Virus record (IMG/VR): IMGVR_UViG_3300028920_000037
Coordinates: 62,001 to 126,000 of that record
Strand: one strand, 5' to 3'
From: a virus
DNA: 64,000 bases
The notes beneath the pieces are model-generated. The model saw nothing but the letters and a program-made list of their open reading frames with translations. It was not told the origin of the DNA and did no database searches. The position numbers and the translations under genes are program-made. This document shows, piece by piece, positions 24,283 to 31,792 of this stretch (its first letter is position 1; every line of letters starts with the position of its first letter).

Positions 24283-24836
24283 TGAGCAAAAAGAACATTC
24301 TAGAATCGCTCGAAGCGCAGATCATGATTCCGCCCGATGCTGACGCAAAGCTTCAGAGCCTGCTGCAGCACTGGGAAAGCACGTACTACGGAGCGCTGTC
24401 TGTCCTGCTTGCAAACCTTCGCTTCCTTGCGCTCCTTCATCAGTTTCATCACTGGACGGTTTCCGGTAGCTCGTACTACGGTGACCATCTGCTGTTTCAA
24501 CGCCTCTATGAGGGCGTCACTGAAGAGATTGACAGCCTTGCAGAAAGGGCAATCGGCCTGGGTTCAGAGTGCAACGTTGACCTCAGGATGCAGTTTGATA
24601 CGATCTACGCGTTCATCAAGGACTACAGCATGGCTGGGGTCACGTACGCTCGTGACGGAGACCTTGCATACAAGTCACTCGATGCAGAGTACAACTTCCT
24701 CCGTGTTGCTCAGGTAATCAGAGAGTATCTCGATGCGAACGGCATGCTGACAGGTGGCCTTGAGGACCTACTTCCTGCGATCGAAGGTAAGCACGAGGAA
24801 CACATCTATCTTCTGAAACAAAGGGTTGGTGGATGA
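24282..24836 (+). CDS. Dps/ferritin-like protein
   Basis: 184 residues. The ferroxidase-like pattern of Dps is visible: LHQFHHWTVSGSSYYGDHLLFQRLYEGVTEEIDSLAERAIGLG split over residues 46-88, with the His, Asp and Glu positions of the intersubunit iron site (HHW, GDH, EEID..AE). The C-terminal helices (EYNFLRVAQVIREYL; KHEEHIYLLKQR) complete a four-helix bundle. Dps proteins bind iron and protect DNA from peroxide. Virion or host-directed role unknown. Confidence 0.75.
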   Translation: MSKKNILESLEAQIMIPPDADAKLQSLLQHWESTYYGALSVLLANLRFLALLHQFHHWTVSGSSYYGDHLLFQRLYEGVTEEIDSLAERAIGLGSECNVDLRMQFDTIYAFIKDYSMAGVTYARDGDLAYKSLDAEYNFLRVAQVIREYLDANGMLTGGLEDLLPAIEGKHEEHIYLLKQRVGG

Positions 24837-24837
24837 C

Positions 24838-25329
24838 ATGGAAGAGATTGCAGGAATCTGGGATGTATTAGCGCGACATGTCAAGTCGGACACAGGCAAG
24901 GAGCTGGATTCGCTTCAGCTCCAGCAGACGTTGGCCCCGTTTGATAGGCAGGACATCTCAGAAGAAGAACTTGCAAACATCGTTGCTGATGCTATCTCAG
25001 GCGGCGGTTCGTGGTTCGAAACAGACACGATCATCCAGGACATGGAACTGATGGGATTTCTGCTTCCGACGACGATTGATACGTCTGCGGCGAATCAGGT
25101 CTACACGCTCAACCTGACAGAGACGATTGACGTTGCGACAGCGTTGCTCCGTGAGAGGTTCGGTTGGCCGGTCAAGGCGACAGAACAGATGGTTGGAGTC
25201 GCTGACGAGGGCCCTGATGGAAAGACAACGTACGACGATGAGCCAAAGCCAGGAGATTGGGACGATTCTGTTTTTCGTGAGGACTTCAAGCGCTACGTCA
25301 GGTTCATCGCCGCCAGTTTGAACGATTGA
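24838..25329 (+). CDS. Hypothetical acidic protein
   Basis: About 163 residues from ATG 24838 (TTG 24826 overlaps the Dps-like gene). Very acidic; no motif recognised. Segments LTETIDVATALLRERFGWPV and DDSVFREDFKRYVRFIAASLND look helical. Co-directional with the Dps-like gene and probably in the same transcript. Confidence 0.6.
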   Translation: MEEIAGIWDVLARHVKSDTGKELDSLQLQQTLAPFDRQDISEEELANIVADAISGGGSWFETDTIIQDMELMGFLLPTTIDTSAANQVYTLNLTETIDVATALLRERFGWPVKATEQMVGVADEGPDGKTTYDDEPKPGDWDDSVFREDFKRYVRFIAASLND

Positions 25330-25354
25330 ACAGCGTGTGCTCGTAGCATAGAAT
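25326..25354 (+). promoter_or_regulatory. Leaderless promoter
   Basis: TTGAAC (25326-25331), 17 nt, TAGAAT (25349-25354), 6 nt, ATG at 25361. Near-consensus boxes with the same geometry as the thyX promoter. Confidence 0.8.
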
Positions 25355-25360
25355 CGGTCT

Positions 25361-25888
25361 ATGGAACACGACGAGGAACCGATCAACGCACTGTGTAGGA
25401 CGGCAAACATGGTCGATGTGTTTGCTGTTCTGATCTACAAGCACGACCCGATGTCGCTCCAGTCTCCCGATCCACTCGAGTATGAATCTGAAGCGTTATC
25501 GATCACCGCACGGTTCATTGAGTCGGGCGTGCACGCTGCAAACGATGACGTTGCTGTGCCTGCTGCAGTCGAGATCGTAAGGAACGCGTTTATCTTCTGG
25601 TTTGAAGACGATGATGCAGCACTCAGCGCTCGTGCAAAGGGAGCGGACTACGGTCCGCTCGCAAAGGAGCTTGTTGAAGCGCTTCGCACAGAATTTGTGG
25701 AGGAGTTTGCAGAGCTCGATGAAGAATCGCCCACTGGCGTGCAGGCAGAGTTTGCTGCCGCTGTTGGCTTGAACGTTGAGTTTCCGCTGAGCGAACGTAC
25801 AACGCCCGGAACGCCTCGTGCCAAGGTCGTTGCAGAGGATAACATGGATCTTGATGGTCCACCAATCATCATCAGGGAGAAAAAGTGA
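25361..25888 (+). CDS. Hypothetical acidic protein
   Basis: 175 residues, acidic (about pH 4 by eye), helical N-terminal two-thirds and a Pro-containing tail ending GPPIIIREKK. First gene of a unit with the UDP-glucuronate decarboxylase, whose GTG overlaps this stop (GTGA). No family recognised. Confidence 0.65.
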   Translation: MEHDEEPINALCRTANMVDVFAVLIYKHDPMSLQSPDPLEYESEALSITARFIESGVHAANDDVAVPAAVEIVRNAFIFWFEDDDAALSARAKGADYGPLAKELVEALRTEFVEEFAELDEESPTGVQAEFAAAVGLNVEFPLSERTTPGTPRAKVVAEDNMDLDGPPIIIREKK

Positions 25889-26862
25889 AGAACGTTCTCA
25901 TCACCGGTGCCGCAGGGTTCCTAGGTAGTCACCTTGCCCAAAGGTTCATCAACAACGGAGACTTCGTCATAGGAGTCGACAACTTTTCGACGGCACTCGG
26001 CGTAGATGCAATTCACTTCACTGCGCTTCAGGTGCAGAAGCACTTTGAGTTCTATAGGATGGACATCCGTGATCTTTTAAAGATCGGCACCCTCATCGCA
26101 AGGTTCAAGCCGTCGCTCATCCTGAACTTTGCGTGTCCAGCATCACCACCAAGGTACCAGGCTGAACCGATCCAAACCTTGATGACGAGCGTTCAGGGAC
26201 TAAACAACGTGCTTTCGGCCGTCAGGCTGGCCTGTATCAGGCCCACGATCATCCACGCGTCGACCAGCGAGGTCTATGGAGACCCAGAGATGTCTCCACA
26301 ACCTGAGACGTACTTCGGTCGCGTGAACTCGTATGGACCGCGTAGCTGCTACGATGAGGGCAAGCGTGCTGCAGAGGCACTGTGTTTCGACTATGCGAAC
26401 CTGGGTATGGATATCAGGCCGGTCCGCATCTTCAACACCTATGGTCCTCACATGGACCCCGATGACGGCCGCGTCGTCAGCAATTTCATCTGCCAGATGC
26501 TTCGCGACGAACCGATGACAATCTACGGCGACGGTGAGCAGACGCGTTCGTTTTGCTACGTTGACGACCTCGTAGAAGGGATCTATCGTGTCAGTGAGCT
26601 TCCTGTCGGAGTATTGAACGGACCGATCAACCTGGGGAATCCAAACGAGTTCACGATCAAGGAACTCGCGTTCAAGGTTGCAAAGGCACTTGGCAAGAAG
26701 CCTCAGATCACGTTTGACGCGTTTCCCATCAACGACCCGCTTCAGCGCAAGCCTGACATCACGCTTGCGAAACAATTTCTCAATGGGTGGGGACCAAAGG
26801 TCCAGCTCGACGATGGACTTCCTCCGACGATTGAGTGGTTTAAGAATCTTCTAGAGAAGTGA
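25885..26862 (+). CDS. UDP-glucuronate decarboxylase-like (UDP-xylose synthase) SDR enzyme
   Basis: 325 residues. NAD-binding GAAGFLGSHLA (residues 8-18), the catalytic triad as STSEVYGDPE (about 127) and SCYDEGKRAAE (Tyr-xxx-Lys, about 154-158), ACPASPPRYQ, FNTYGPHMDPDDGRVV and YGDGEQTRSFCYVDDL. These are the hallmarks of extended SDR enzymes that turn UDP-glucuronate into UDP-xylose. With the epimerase at 43481 and glycosyltransferase at 42071, a pentose donor could be made for DNA, protein or cell-surface decoration. Confidence 0.85.
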   Translation: MKNVLITGAAGFLGSHLAQRFINNGDFVIGVDNFSTALGVDAIHFTALQVQKHFEFYRMDIRDLLKIGTLIARFKPSLILNFACPASPPRYQAEPIQTLMTSVQGLNNVLSAVRLACIRPTIIHASTSEVYGDPEMSPQPETYFGRVNSYGPRSCYDEGKRAAEALCFDYANLGMDIRPVRIFNTYGPHMDPDDGRVVSNFICQMLRDEPMTIYGDGEQTRSFCYVDDLVEGIYRVSELPVGVLNGPINLGNPNEFTIKELAFKVAKALGKKPQITFDAFPINDPLQRKPDITLAKQFLNGWGPKVQLDDGLPPTIEWFKNLLEK

Positions 26863-26886
26863 CGTCTTCGTAGGTACAACGTAGGA

Positions 26887-26967
26887 ATGACCCGTCCCGC
26901 CCGAGAAGCTAGACGTGAAGCCGCCAGTAGGTACGATTCTGAGCGTCACGGAGGTGGTAGAAATTGA
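26887..26967 (+). CDS. Possible 26-residue Arg-rich peptide
   Basis: TACAAC lies 6 nt before the ATG, and the peptide (TRPAREARREAASRYDSERH...) is highly basic and uses codons like its neighbours. Followed by a hairpin. Too short to assign; it may be translated from a leaderless transcript or be noise. Confidence 0.3.
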   Translation: MTRPAREARREAASRYDSERHGGGRN

Positions 26968-27002
26968 TGCTTGGCACACCGTGAGCTCCGGGTGCTCAAG
27001 CA
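26968..27002. terminator. Hairpin between convergent genes
   Basis: TGCTTGGCAC (26968-26977) pairs with GTGCTCAAGCA (26992-27002) with one bulged base. It sits at the 3' ends of the + unit and of the minus gene ending at 26996, so it can serve both strands. Confidence 0.5.
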
Positions 27003-27409
27003 TGGACATAGTAGGACACGTGGACCGTCACCCCAGCGAGAGCGTAGGAGGATTCAGCTTCTGACATATTAGGAATGTGTCCCTCTGCGAGCAAGCGGAA
27101 GCCCAGGTCGATCCCGCGGAGGCGCGACGCACTCCCAGGAACCATCTTGACCTTGCAGATTGAGACGACATCGAGTTCCAAGAGCGCGTCGCTCGCCACC
27201 TGGCAGGTTGGATGTTGAGGGTCGAGCCAGTGTTGCGCAGCCTCTTCAACCAACTCAGCGGTATCAGGCCGCCGGTCGAGCAACAATTCATAATCACGCG
27301 GCGTGTACTGAATCACAGCGTCGGTTTCGTTGAGTTGGTGGTCAGCGGCGAGTATCTTTCGCTTTGATCTCTTAGAGAGCCTGTTCGCCGCGTACAGGAT
27401 TTTAAGCAT
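26996..27409 (-). CDS. Hypothetical protein, minus strand
   Basis: About 137 residues, start ATG 27409. On its strand GTGCAG-17-TACAAT precedes the ATG by 5 nt, the same geometry as the + strand promoters, which supports a real gene. N-terminus basic (KILYAANRLSKRSKRKIL); middle acidic with RPDTAELVEEAAQHWLD. C-terminal part beta-rich (YALAGVTVHVSYYVHA). No family recognised. Divergent from the FmdB-like gene, with overlapping promoter regions. Confidence 0.6.
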   Translation of the reverse strand: MLKILYAANRLSKRSKRKILAADHQLNETDAVIQYTPRDYELLLDRRPDTAELVEEAAQHWLDPQHPTCQVASDALLELDVVSICKVKMVPGSASRLRGIDLGFRLLAEGHIPNMSEAESSYALAGVTVHVSYYVHA

Positions 27410-27431
27410 GGTCAATTGTAGGCCTTACGCA

Positions 27432-27460
27432 GTGTAGCTGCACCTCACGTATGGTAGTGT
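27432..27460 (+). promoter_or_regulatory. Leaderless promoter, GTGTAG type
   Basis: GTGTAG (27432-27437), 17 nt, TAGTGT (27455-27460), 6 nt, ATG at 27467. Overlaps the divergent promoter for the minus-strand gene. Confidence 0.7.
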
Positions 27461-27466
27461 TGTTGC

Positions 27467-27670
27467 ATGGTCTATGAATACAAGTGTGCATCTTGTGGGA
27501 AGATGCACGAGATCGAACATGCAATCAGCGAAGAACCTCGAACAGTGTGTCCTGCGTGTGGTAAAGATTCACTTAGGAGGCAGATCAGTGGAGCACCCAG
27601 GTTTATCCTGAAGGGTCGTGGGTGGGCGTCAGACGGATATTCTTTGCCAGAAAAGGTGTCCTCTGACTGA
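27467..27670 (+). CDS. FmdB-type zinc ribbon protein
   Basis: 67 residues. YEYKCASCGKMHEIEHAISE then TVCPACGKDSLRRQISG: the CxxC...CxxC arrangement and spacing of the FmdB/CxxC_CxxC_SSSS family, with the short C-terminal tail. These small proteins are common in bacteria and phages and thought to be regulatory or adaptors; no substrate is known. Confidence 0.82.
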   Translation: MVYEYKCASCGKMHEIEHAISEEPRTVCPACGKDSLRRQISGAPRFILKGRGWASDGYSLPEKVSSD

Positions 27671-27708
27671 TCGAACTACAGCCCTGTGGCTGCATAGAGG
27701 AACGCTCA

Positions 27709-28053
27709 ATGTTTGTTCCAATCCTAAGCACAGAAGAAGCACTAGTTCGGATTGCGTTGTTCTGGATGAAAATGGATAACTTGGGTCTGTGTCGACCTTA
27801 CAACCATGTAGCTCAGCTTTGTGTTGAATCCGCGCTGGCTCGTGGTGATCAAAAAAGTGCGGAAACCTTGGTTGTTGATAACCAGCCAAGATGCAATGTT
27901 AAGCAGATTTCTAGGTTTGTCCCTGGAAGACACTACTATGCGCTTGATCGTAAGTTTTTAACCTACGATTTGGCTGTGACGTATTTACGAGATCGTGGAT
28001 ATACAGTTCATCCTGAGGTGTTTGAGTACAGAATCCTTAGAGAAGGAGATTGA
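27709..28053 (+). CDS. Hypothetical protein
   Basis: 114 residues. No recognised domain. Contains VAQLCVESALARGDQKSAETL and FVPGRHYYALDRKFLTYDLAVTYLRDRGYTV, an alpha/beta pattern. Somewhat AT-richer than its surroundings. Followed by a clear hairpin 47 nt downstream. Confidence 0.6.
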   Translation: MFVPILSTEEALVRIALFWMKMDNLGLCRPYNHVAQLCVESALARGDQKSAETLVVDNQPRCNVKQISRFVPGRHYYALDRKFLTYDLAVTYLRDRGYTVHPEVFEYRILREGD

Positions 28054-28099
28054 TTTGGATGCTTACGGGATAAGCAAGGAAGAACGAACATGGCAATGT

Positions 28100-28122
28100 C
28101 AGGGGACCTTCTTGGTCCCCTG
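28100..28122 (+). terminator. Perfect 9-bp hairpin
   Basis: CAGGGGACC, loop TTCTT, GGTCCCCTG. No T-run. A likely transcription or RNA-processing stop between 28053 and the next unit. Confidence 0.65.
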
Positions 28123-28151
28123 CGTCGTATGCAGGCGATGATGCAGTGACG

Positions 28152-28157
28152 TATAAT
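28152..28157 (+). promoter_or_regulatory. TATAAT box 6 nt before an ATG
   Basis: Perfect -10 consensus with the leaderless spacing to the ATG at 28164; the -35 region is poor. Follows the hairpin at 28100-28122. Confidence 0.45.
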
Positions 28158-28163
28158 CAAGCT

Positions 28164-28316
28164 ATGGTACACAGATACCTACGGACGACGTTCAGGATAG
28201 ATTGACACTTGAAAAGTTTAGGAAGCTTGAAGAATTTGCTTGTCAGTTGTGAACATCCGCGTCATCTACGGTTTGTCAATTCATATTTCTCCAGGAACAC
28301 TTTCAAAACTTGTTAG
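28164..28316 (+). pseudogene. Possible degenerate small gene
   Basis: From the ATG only 13 codons are open, but coding-like sequence continues in shifted frames: LTLEKFRKLEEFAC, then SCEHPRHLRFVNSYFSRNTF and a stop near 28314. Joined, these would give about 50 residues with a Cys-x-x-Cys-like site. Two indels are needed, so this is either a decayed gene, sequence error, or chance. The 28054-28322 interval otherwise holds only the hairpin and -10 box. Confidence 0.25.
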
Positions 28317-28322
28317 GTGCAG

Positions 28323-28751
28323 ATGATATCAAACGAAAAAGAACCTCCTCACACCCTTCGGGCGTGCGAGAACCATCCAACAGTACAGAAGATCAACAAG
28401 CTCTGTGAAGTCGCTCAAGAGCTCGGTGTCTACGTTCAGTTCTTTGGGCACCGTACGTTTGTTACTGACAAAGAATTTCCTGGTCGCCTTTACGATATCA
28501 GCGACATTGGGAATTCAGACGAAGCGATCAGCGATTTCCCACCTCAGCTTGACTACAAGCTTACGTTTGAGAATCCAAAGTGGACGAACTGGAACAATGA
28601 AAATAACGCTCGCCGCGAAAAAGAACGTAGACAGGCTGAGGCTGAGGAGCGACGCGTTCGCGAGGAAGAAGAACGTCAAAAGGCACGAGCTCTCGAAGAG
28701 CGTGAGCGGCAAGAACTCGCTCGTCTGAAGGAGAAGTATAGAGATGAGTAG
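28323..28751 (+). CDS. Hypothetical protein with C-terminal charged coiled coil
   Basis: About 142 residues from ATG 28323. Globular N-terminal half (VQKINKLCEVAQELGVYVQFFG...), then about 45 residues of nearly pure Arg/Glu/Ala/Gln heptads (RREKERRQAEAEERRVREEE), a single long helix or coiled coil. Overlaps the next gene by 8 bp. Function unknown. Confidence 0.65.
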   Translation: MISNEKEPPHTLRACENHPTVQKINKLCEVAQELGVYVQFFGHRTFVTDKEFPGRLYDISDIGNSDEAISDFPPQLDYKLTFENPKWTNWNNENNARREKERRQAEAEERRVREEEERQKARALEERERQELARLKEKYRDE

Positions 28752-29241
28752 CATGAAGCACAAGTTCAGGTTTCCTGTCGGTGACTGGTCGGGTGACGGT
28801 CATGGTAAGTGTGAATGGTTTCAAGTTCGAAGCAACCAACCTGTCGAGAAATGGCGTGAGGCGTACTTTGCATCATTGATCAAATTCAATGAACACGACA
28901 TCGCACCTGATAGTCACCACAATGGCAGGAAGGATAGAGGCTGGCCTCTGCACAAGATGCGTGAGCTCGTTGGTTTCAAATTTCCAAATACCGATTATGA
29001 CTGGCAGTATGACCAGCAAAGGGGAGAAAAGATCGAAGTCATACAAGATATTCCAAGGGTTGGATTTCCGGATCCGAAGGACGCCGTAGGGTACACGCTC
29101 GCGTTCTGCCAGGCGTCTGATTCGTCGCTGAAGTTCGAGATCATTGAAAAAGAAACTGAGATGTTTCAGTTCTACGGTTTCGACGAGCAGGAAAGGCACA
29201 TCGGTCACATCGGTTACGAAATCTTCATGGATGGTTGGTGA
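28744..29241 (+). CDS. Hypothetical protein
   Basis: 165 residues, rich in aromatic residues (FPVGDWSGDGHGKCEWF; FQFYGFDEQERHIGHIGYEIFMDGW). Overlaps the previous coding sequence, so probably coupled. The order W/D/H-rich suggests a compact enzyme or structural domain, but no known motif is present. Confidence 0.65.
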   Translation: MSSMKHKFRFPVGDWSGDGHGKCEWFQVRSNQPVEKWREAYFASLIKFNEHDIAPDSHHNGRKDRGWPLHKMRELVGFKFPNTDYDWQYDQQRGEKIEVIQDIPRVGFPDPKDAVGYTLAFCQASDSSLKFEIIEKETEMFQFYGFDEQERHIGHIGYEIFMDGW

Positions 29242-29263
29242 TGAATTCCGTGTCATATGCGTG

Positions 29264-29269
29264 TACAAT
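29264..29269 (+). promoter_or_regulatory. TACAAT -10-like box upstream of the dnaE unit
   Basis: Would start an mRNA with a short leader that includes the GGAGGT ribosome site at about 29300. No good -35 seen. Confidence 0.35.
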
Positions 29270-29310
29270 CGTCAGTCCACAGGAGATATTGAAGATCTGC
29301 GGAGGTACAC

Positions 29311-29532
29311 ATGAAAGCAACGGCTGAATTCACGATCATCGAGCTAGAGCCAGGTACGTATTTTTCAGGATACGTCGGTACGTTGCCTCTTACGATTGAG
29401 TGGGCAAGCGTCGGTAACCCGCTGCTTGCGACAAGAGCACAACCAGGGTCGCTCGATGCTATTAAGGAAATGTTTCCGCATGCAAGGTACATGAGGGTCG
29501 AGGCAACCGCAGAGTGCGAGTACTATGAGTGA
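29311..29532 (+). CDS. Small hypothetical protein
   Basis: 73 residues, beta-rich (ATAEFTIIELEPGTYFSGYVG). GGAGGT at about 29300 gives the ATG at 29311. Stop overlaps the polymerase start, so it is probably translated together with it. Confidence 0.6.
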   Translation: MKATAEFTIIELEPGTYFSGYVGTLPLTIEWASVGNPLLATRAQPGSLDAIKEMFPHARYMRVEATAECEYYE

Positions 29533-31792
29533 GAAAACAATCAAGCGTGGTGCTCGAGTTGTCGATCCTGAATGCGTTTTACCGAAACGATTTGTTTCGC
29601 TTCATAACCATAGTGGATTTTCCACATATGATGGTTTGGGACCTCCGGAAGCTCACTTTGATTTTTGTATGGAAAATGGCTTAGATGCTCATGCCATTAC
29701 GGATCATGGCCATATGAATGGGTATGCAGCATCTCAATTGTACTATGAGAAGCTTAAGGATCAAGGGAGAGATTTTAAGTTCATACCTGGATGTGAATTT
29801 TATGTCCATCCTGACCTCGATGACTGGGCTCGCTACAGAGCACAGGAAGAGCAGAACAAGGAAGAGCGCAAGAAGGCTGAGCGTGCTGCGAGGAAACGTG
29901 GTGATGCTCCTGATAACGATGTTGACAATGCAAATGCATTGACAGTTGAGAACGAAGAGGCGTCTAAGACCAATAAGTACCGTGACCCATTGAAGCGCCG
30001 CCATCACCTTGTGGTGCTGCCTAAGAACACAGCAGGCCTCAAGAAAATCTTTTCACTGGTCTCCTATGGCTACTTGGATGGGTTTTATCGGTTCCCTAGG
30101 ATTGACATCAAGAGGATAAAGGCTGTCGCAGATGATGACATCATCCTCTCGTCGGCATGCATCGGTGGGCCCCTAGCATACGAGATCTTCGGTGTATTTG
30201 CAGACGCACAGTGGGATGAGATGGGCCCACACCTGCTCAACGACTCATCGAACTACGAAAAGGTGATGCGTGCCCTGGGCAACGCACACGACATGTACGC
30301 TGACTCTGTGGGTGTTCACAACATGTTCCTCGAGCTGCAGTTCAACAAGATGCCACAGCAGGACCTAGTAAACCTAGCGCTGCTCAGATACGCAGTCGCA
30401 AACGGCATACAGGATCAGCTCATCGTCACATGCGACGCCCACTATCCAGGACCAGACCTCTGGCGTCAGAGGATCATGTACAAGAAGCTTGGGTACCTGA
30501 ACTACACAGAGATCGATCCGTCGGCGATCCCTAAGTCGAAGGACGAGCTCGAGTGTGAACTCTATCCCAAAAATGCCCAGCAGCTCTGGGAGGAGTATGT
30601 GGGTTGTAAGGCTAGGTCGTCCGAGTACGAGGCGATCGAGGGCATCGATGAGATCGTCTGTGCCGCCGTAGAGCGTACGTACGACATCGCTCATACTGTC
30701 ATAGACGAGCTTCCTCCAGACAGAGAGGCAAAGTTTCCTCACATCAGTGCAGAGGGTGATAAGCCATTCAACTACCTCGTTCAGATGTGCAAGAAGGGCT
30801 TGAAGAAGCGTGGACACGCCCACAAGCTCGAATATGTTGATCGCCTAAAGGAAGAGCTCGGGGTCATGAAGGAGCTCGGAGTCTCGAGGTACTTCAACAC
30901 CCTTGCTGTCGTCATGCAGCTTGCACGTACGAAGGTGCTTACGGGACCGTGCAGAGGATCTGGTGGTGGTTCGCTCGTGAACTACTGCCTGTACATCACG
31001 GATGTCGATCCGATCAAGTACGACCTGTACTTCTCGAGGTTCATGTCGGTGTACCGAAAGGGTATGCCTGACGTTGACATCGACATCGATGATCGCGATA
31101 CTGTCCTTGACCTGTTGCGCAGCGAGTTTGGCTACACAAACGTCGTTCCGATCTCAAACTATAACCTCTTGAAGCTCAAGAGCCTGACAAAGGATGTGTG
31201 CAAGTTCTTTGGCGTGCCGTTCGAAGAGGTGAATGCCGCGATGCGTACCGTCGAGGACGACGTCAGGAAGTCGACCCTCAAGGAAGGCGACGACAAAAAC
31301 CTGTTTCAGCTGACGTTTGACGAGGCGATGGAACATTCGCCGAGTTATCGCGAGTTCATCGAAAAGCTTGCCGAAGACTTCCCAGAGGCCGTGGAGTCAA
31401 TCCAGGCGCTCTATAAAGAACAACGTTCGCTCGGACGCCATGCGGGTGGAGTCCTTGTTGTTGACGATCTGCGAGACAAGATGCCTCTCATTACCTCGGG
31501 TGGCGAACCACAGTCGCCGTGGGTCGAAGGCATGGCCGTAAAACATTTAGAAAAAATTGGTAATTTCATCAAATACGATTTATTGGGTCTACTTACTCTT
31601 CGTTTGATTAGGCGAACAATTGAATTAGTGCTTGAGAAACAGGTTCGAATTGATATTGACGGTCAAACGTTGTTTCTTGCGCCCGAGGAAAAGGTCGAAC
31701 TTACAGCAGGCATGTTCAAAAAAGCCAAAGATATCATAGAAGGTGATGAAATTGACGACGATTGGCTCAGAACTTACACAGAAGGTGCTTGA
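29525..31792 (+). CDS. dnaE: DNA polymerase III alpha subunit, N-terminal piece (PHP and palm)
   Basis: 755 residues. PHP domain: SLHNHSGFSTYDG and AITDHGHMNG (residues 25-60), then HHLVVLPKNTAGL. The palm has GPCRGSGGGSLVNYCL and the catalytic aspartates in GMPDVDIDIDDRD near residue 515; GRHAGGVLV and KYDLLGLLTLRLI follow. The last about 50 residues (DGQTLFLAPEEKVEL...GDEIDDDW) have no obvious DnaE counterpart. The gene stops where normal DnaE continues into fingers; the rest is encoded at 34698 and 36780. An endonuclease gene starts out of frame within its 3' end. Confidence 0.92.
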   Translation: MSEKTIKRGARVVDPECVLPKRFVSLHNHSGFSTYDGLGPPEAHFDFCMENGLDAHAITDHGHMNGYAASQLYYEKLKDQGRDFKFIPGCEFYVHPDLDDWARYRAQEEQNKEERKKAERAARKRGDAPDNDVDNANALTVENEEASKTNKYRDPLKRRHHLVVLPKNTAGLKKIFSLVSYGYLDGFYRFPRIDIKRIKAVADDDIILSSACIGGPLAYEIFGVFADAQWDEMGPHLLNDSSNYEKVMRALGNAHDMYADSVGVHNMFLELQFNKMPQQDLVNLALLRYAVANGIQDQLIVTCDAHYPGPDLWRQRIMYKKLGYLNYTEIDPSAIPKSKDELECELYPKNAQQLWEEYVGCKARSSEYEAIEGIDEIVCAAVERTYDIAHTVIDELPPDREAKFPHISAEGDKPFNYLVQMCKKGLKKRGHAHKLEYVDRLKEELGVMKELGVSRYFNTLAVVMQLARTKVLTGPCRGSGGGSLVNYCLYITDVDPIKYDLYFSRFMSVYRKGMPDVDIDIDDRDTVLDLLRSEFGYTNVVPISNYNLLKLKSLTKDVCKFFGVPFEEVNAAMRTVEDDVRKSTLKEGDDKNLFQLTFDEAMEHSPSYREFIEKLAEDFPEAVESIQALYKEQRSLGRHAGGVLVVDDLRDKMPLITSGGEPQSPWVEGMAVKHLEKIGNFIKYDLLGLLTLRLIRRTIELVLEKQVRIDIDGQTLFLAPEEKVELTAGMFKKAKDIIEGDEIDDDWLRTYTEGA

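Noticed and set aside
28054-28322. tRNA or small RNA gene in the longest gene-poor interval
   Set aside because: No cloverleaf, anticodon arm or CCA end could be drawn; only one hairpin and a -10 box are present.
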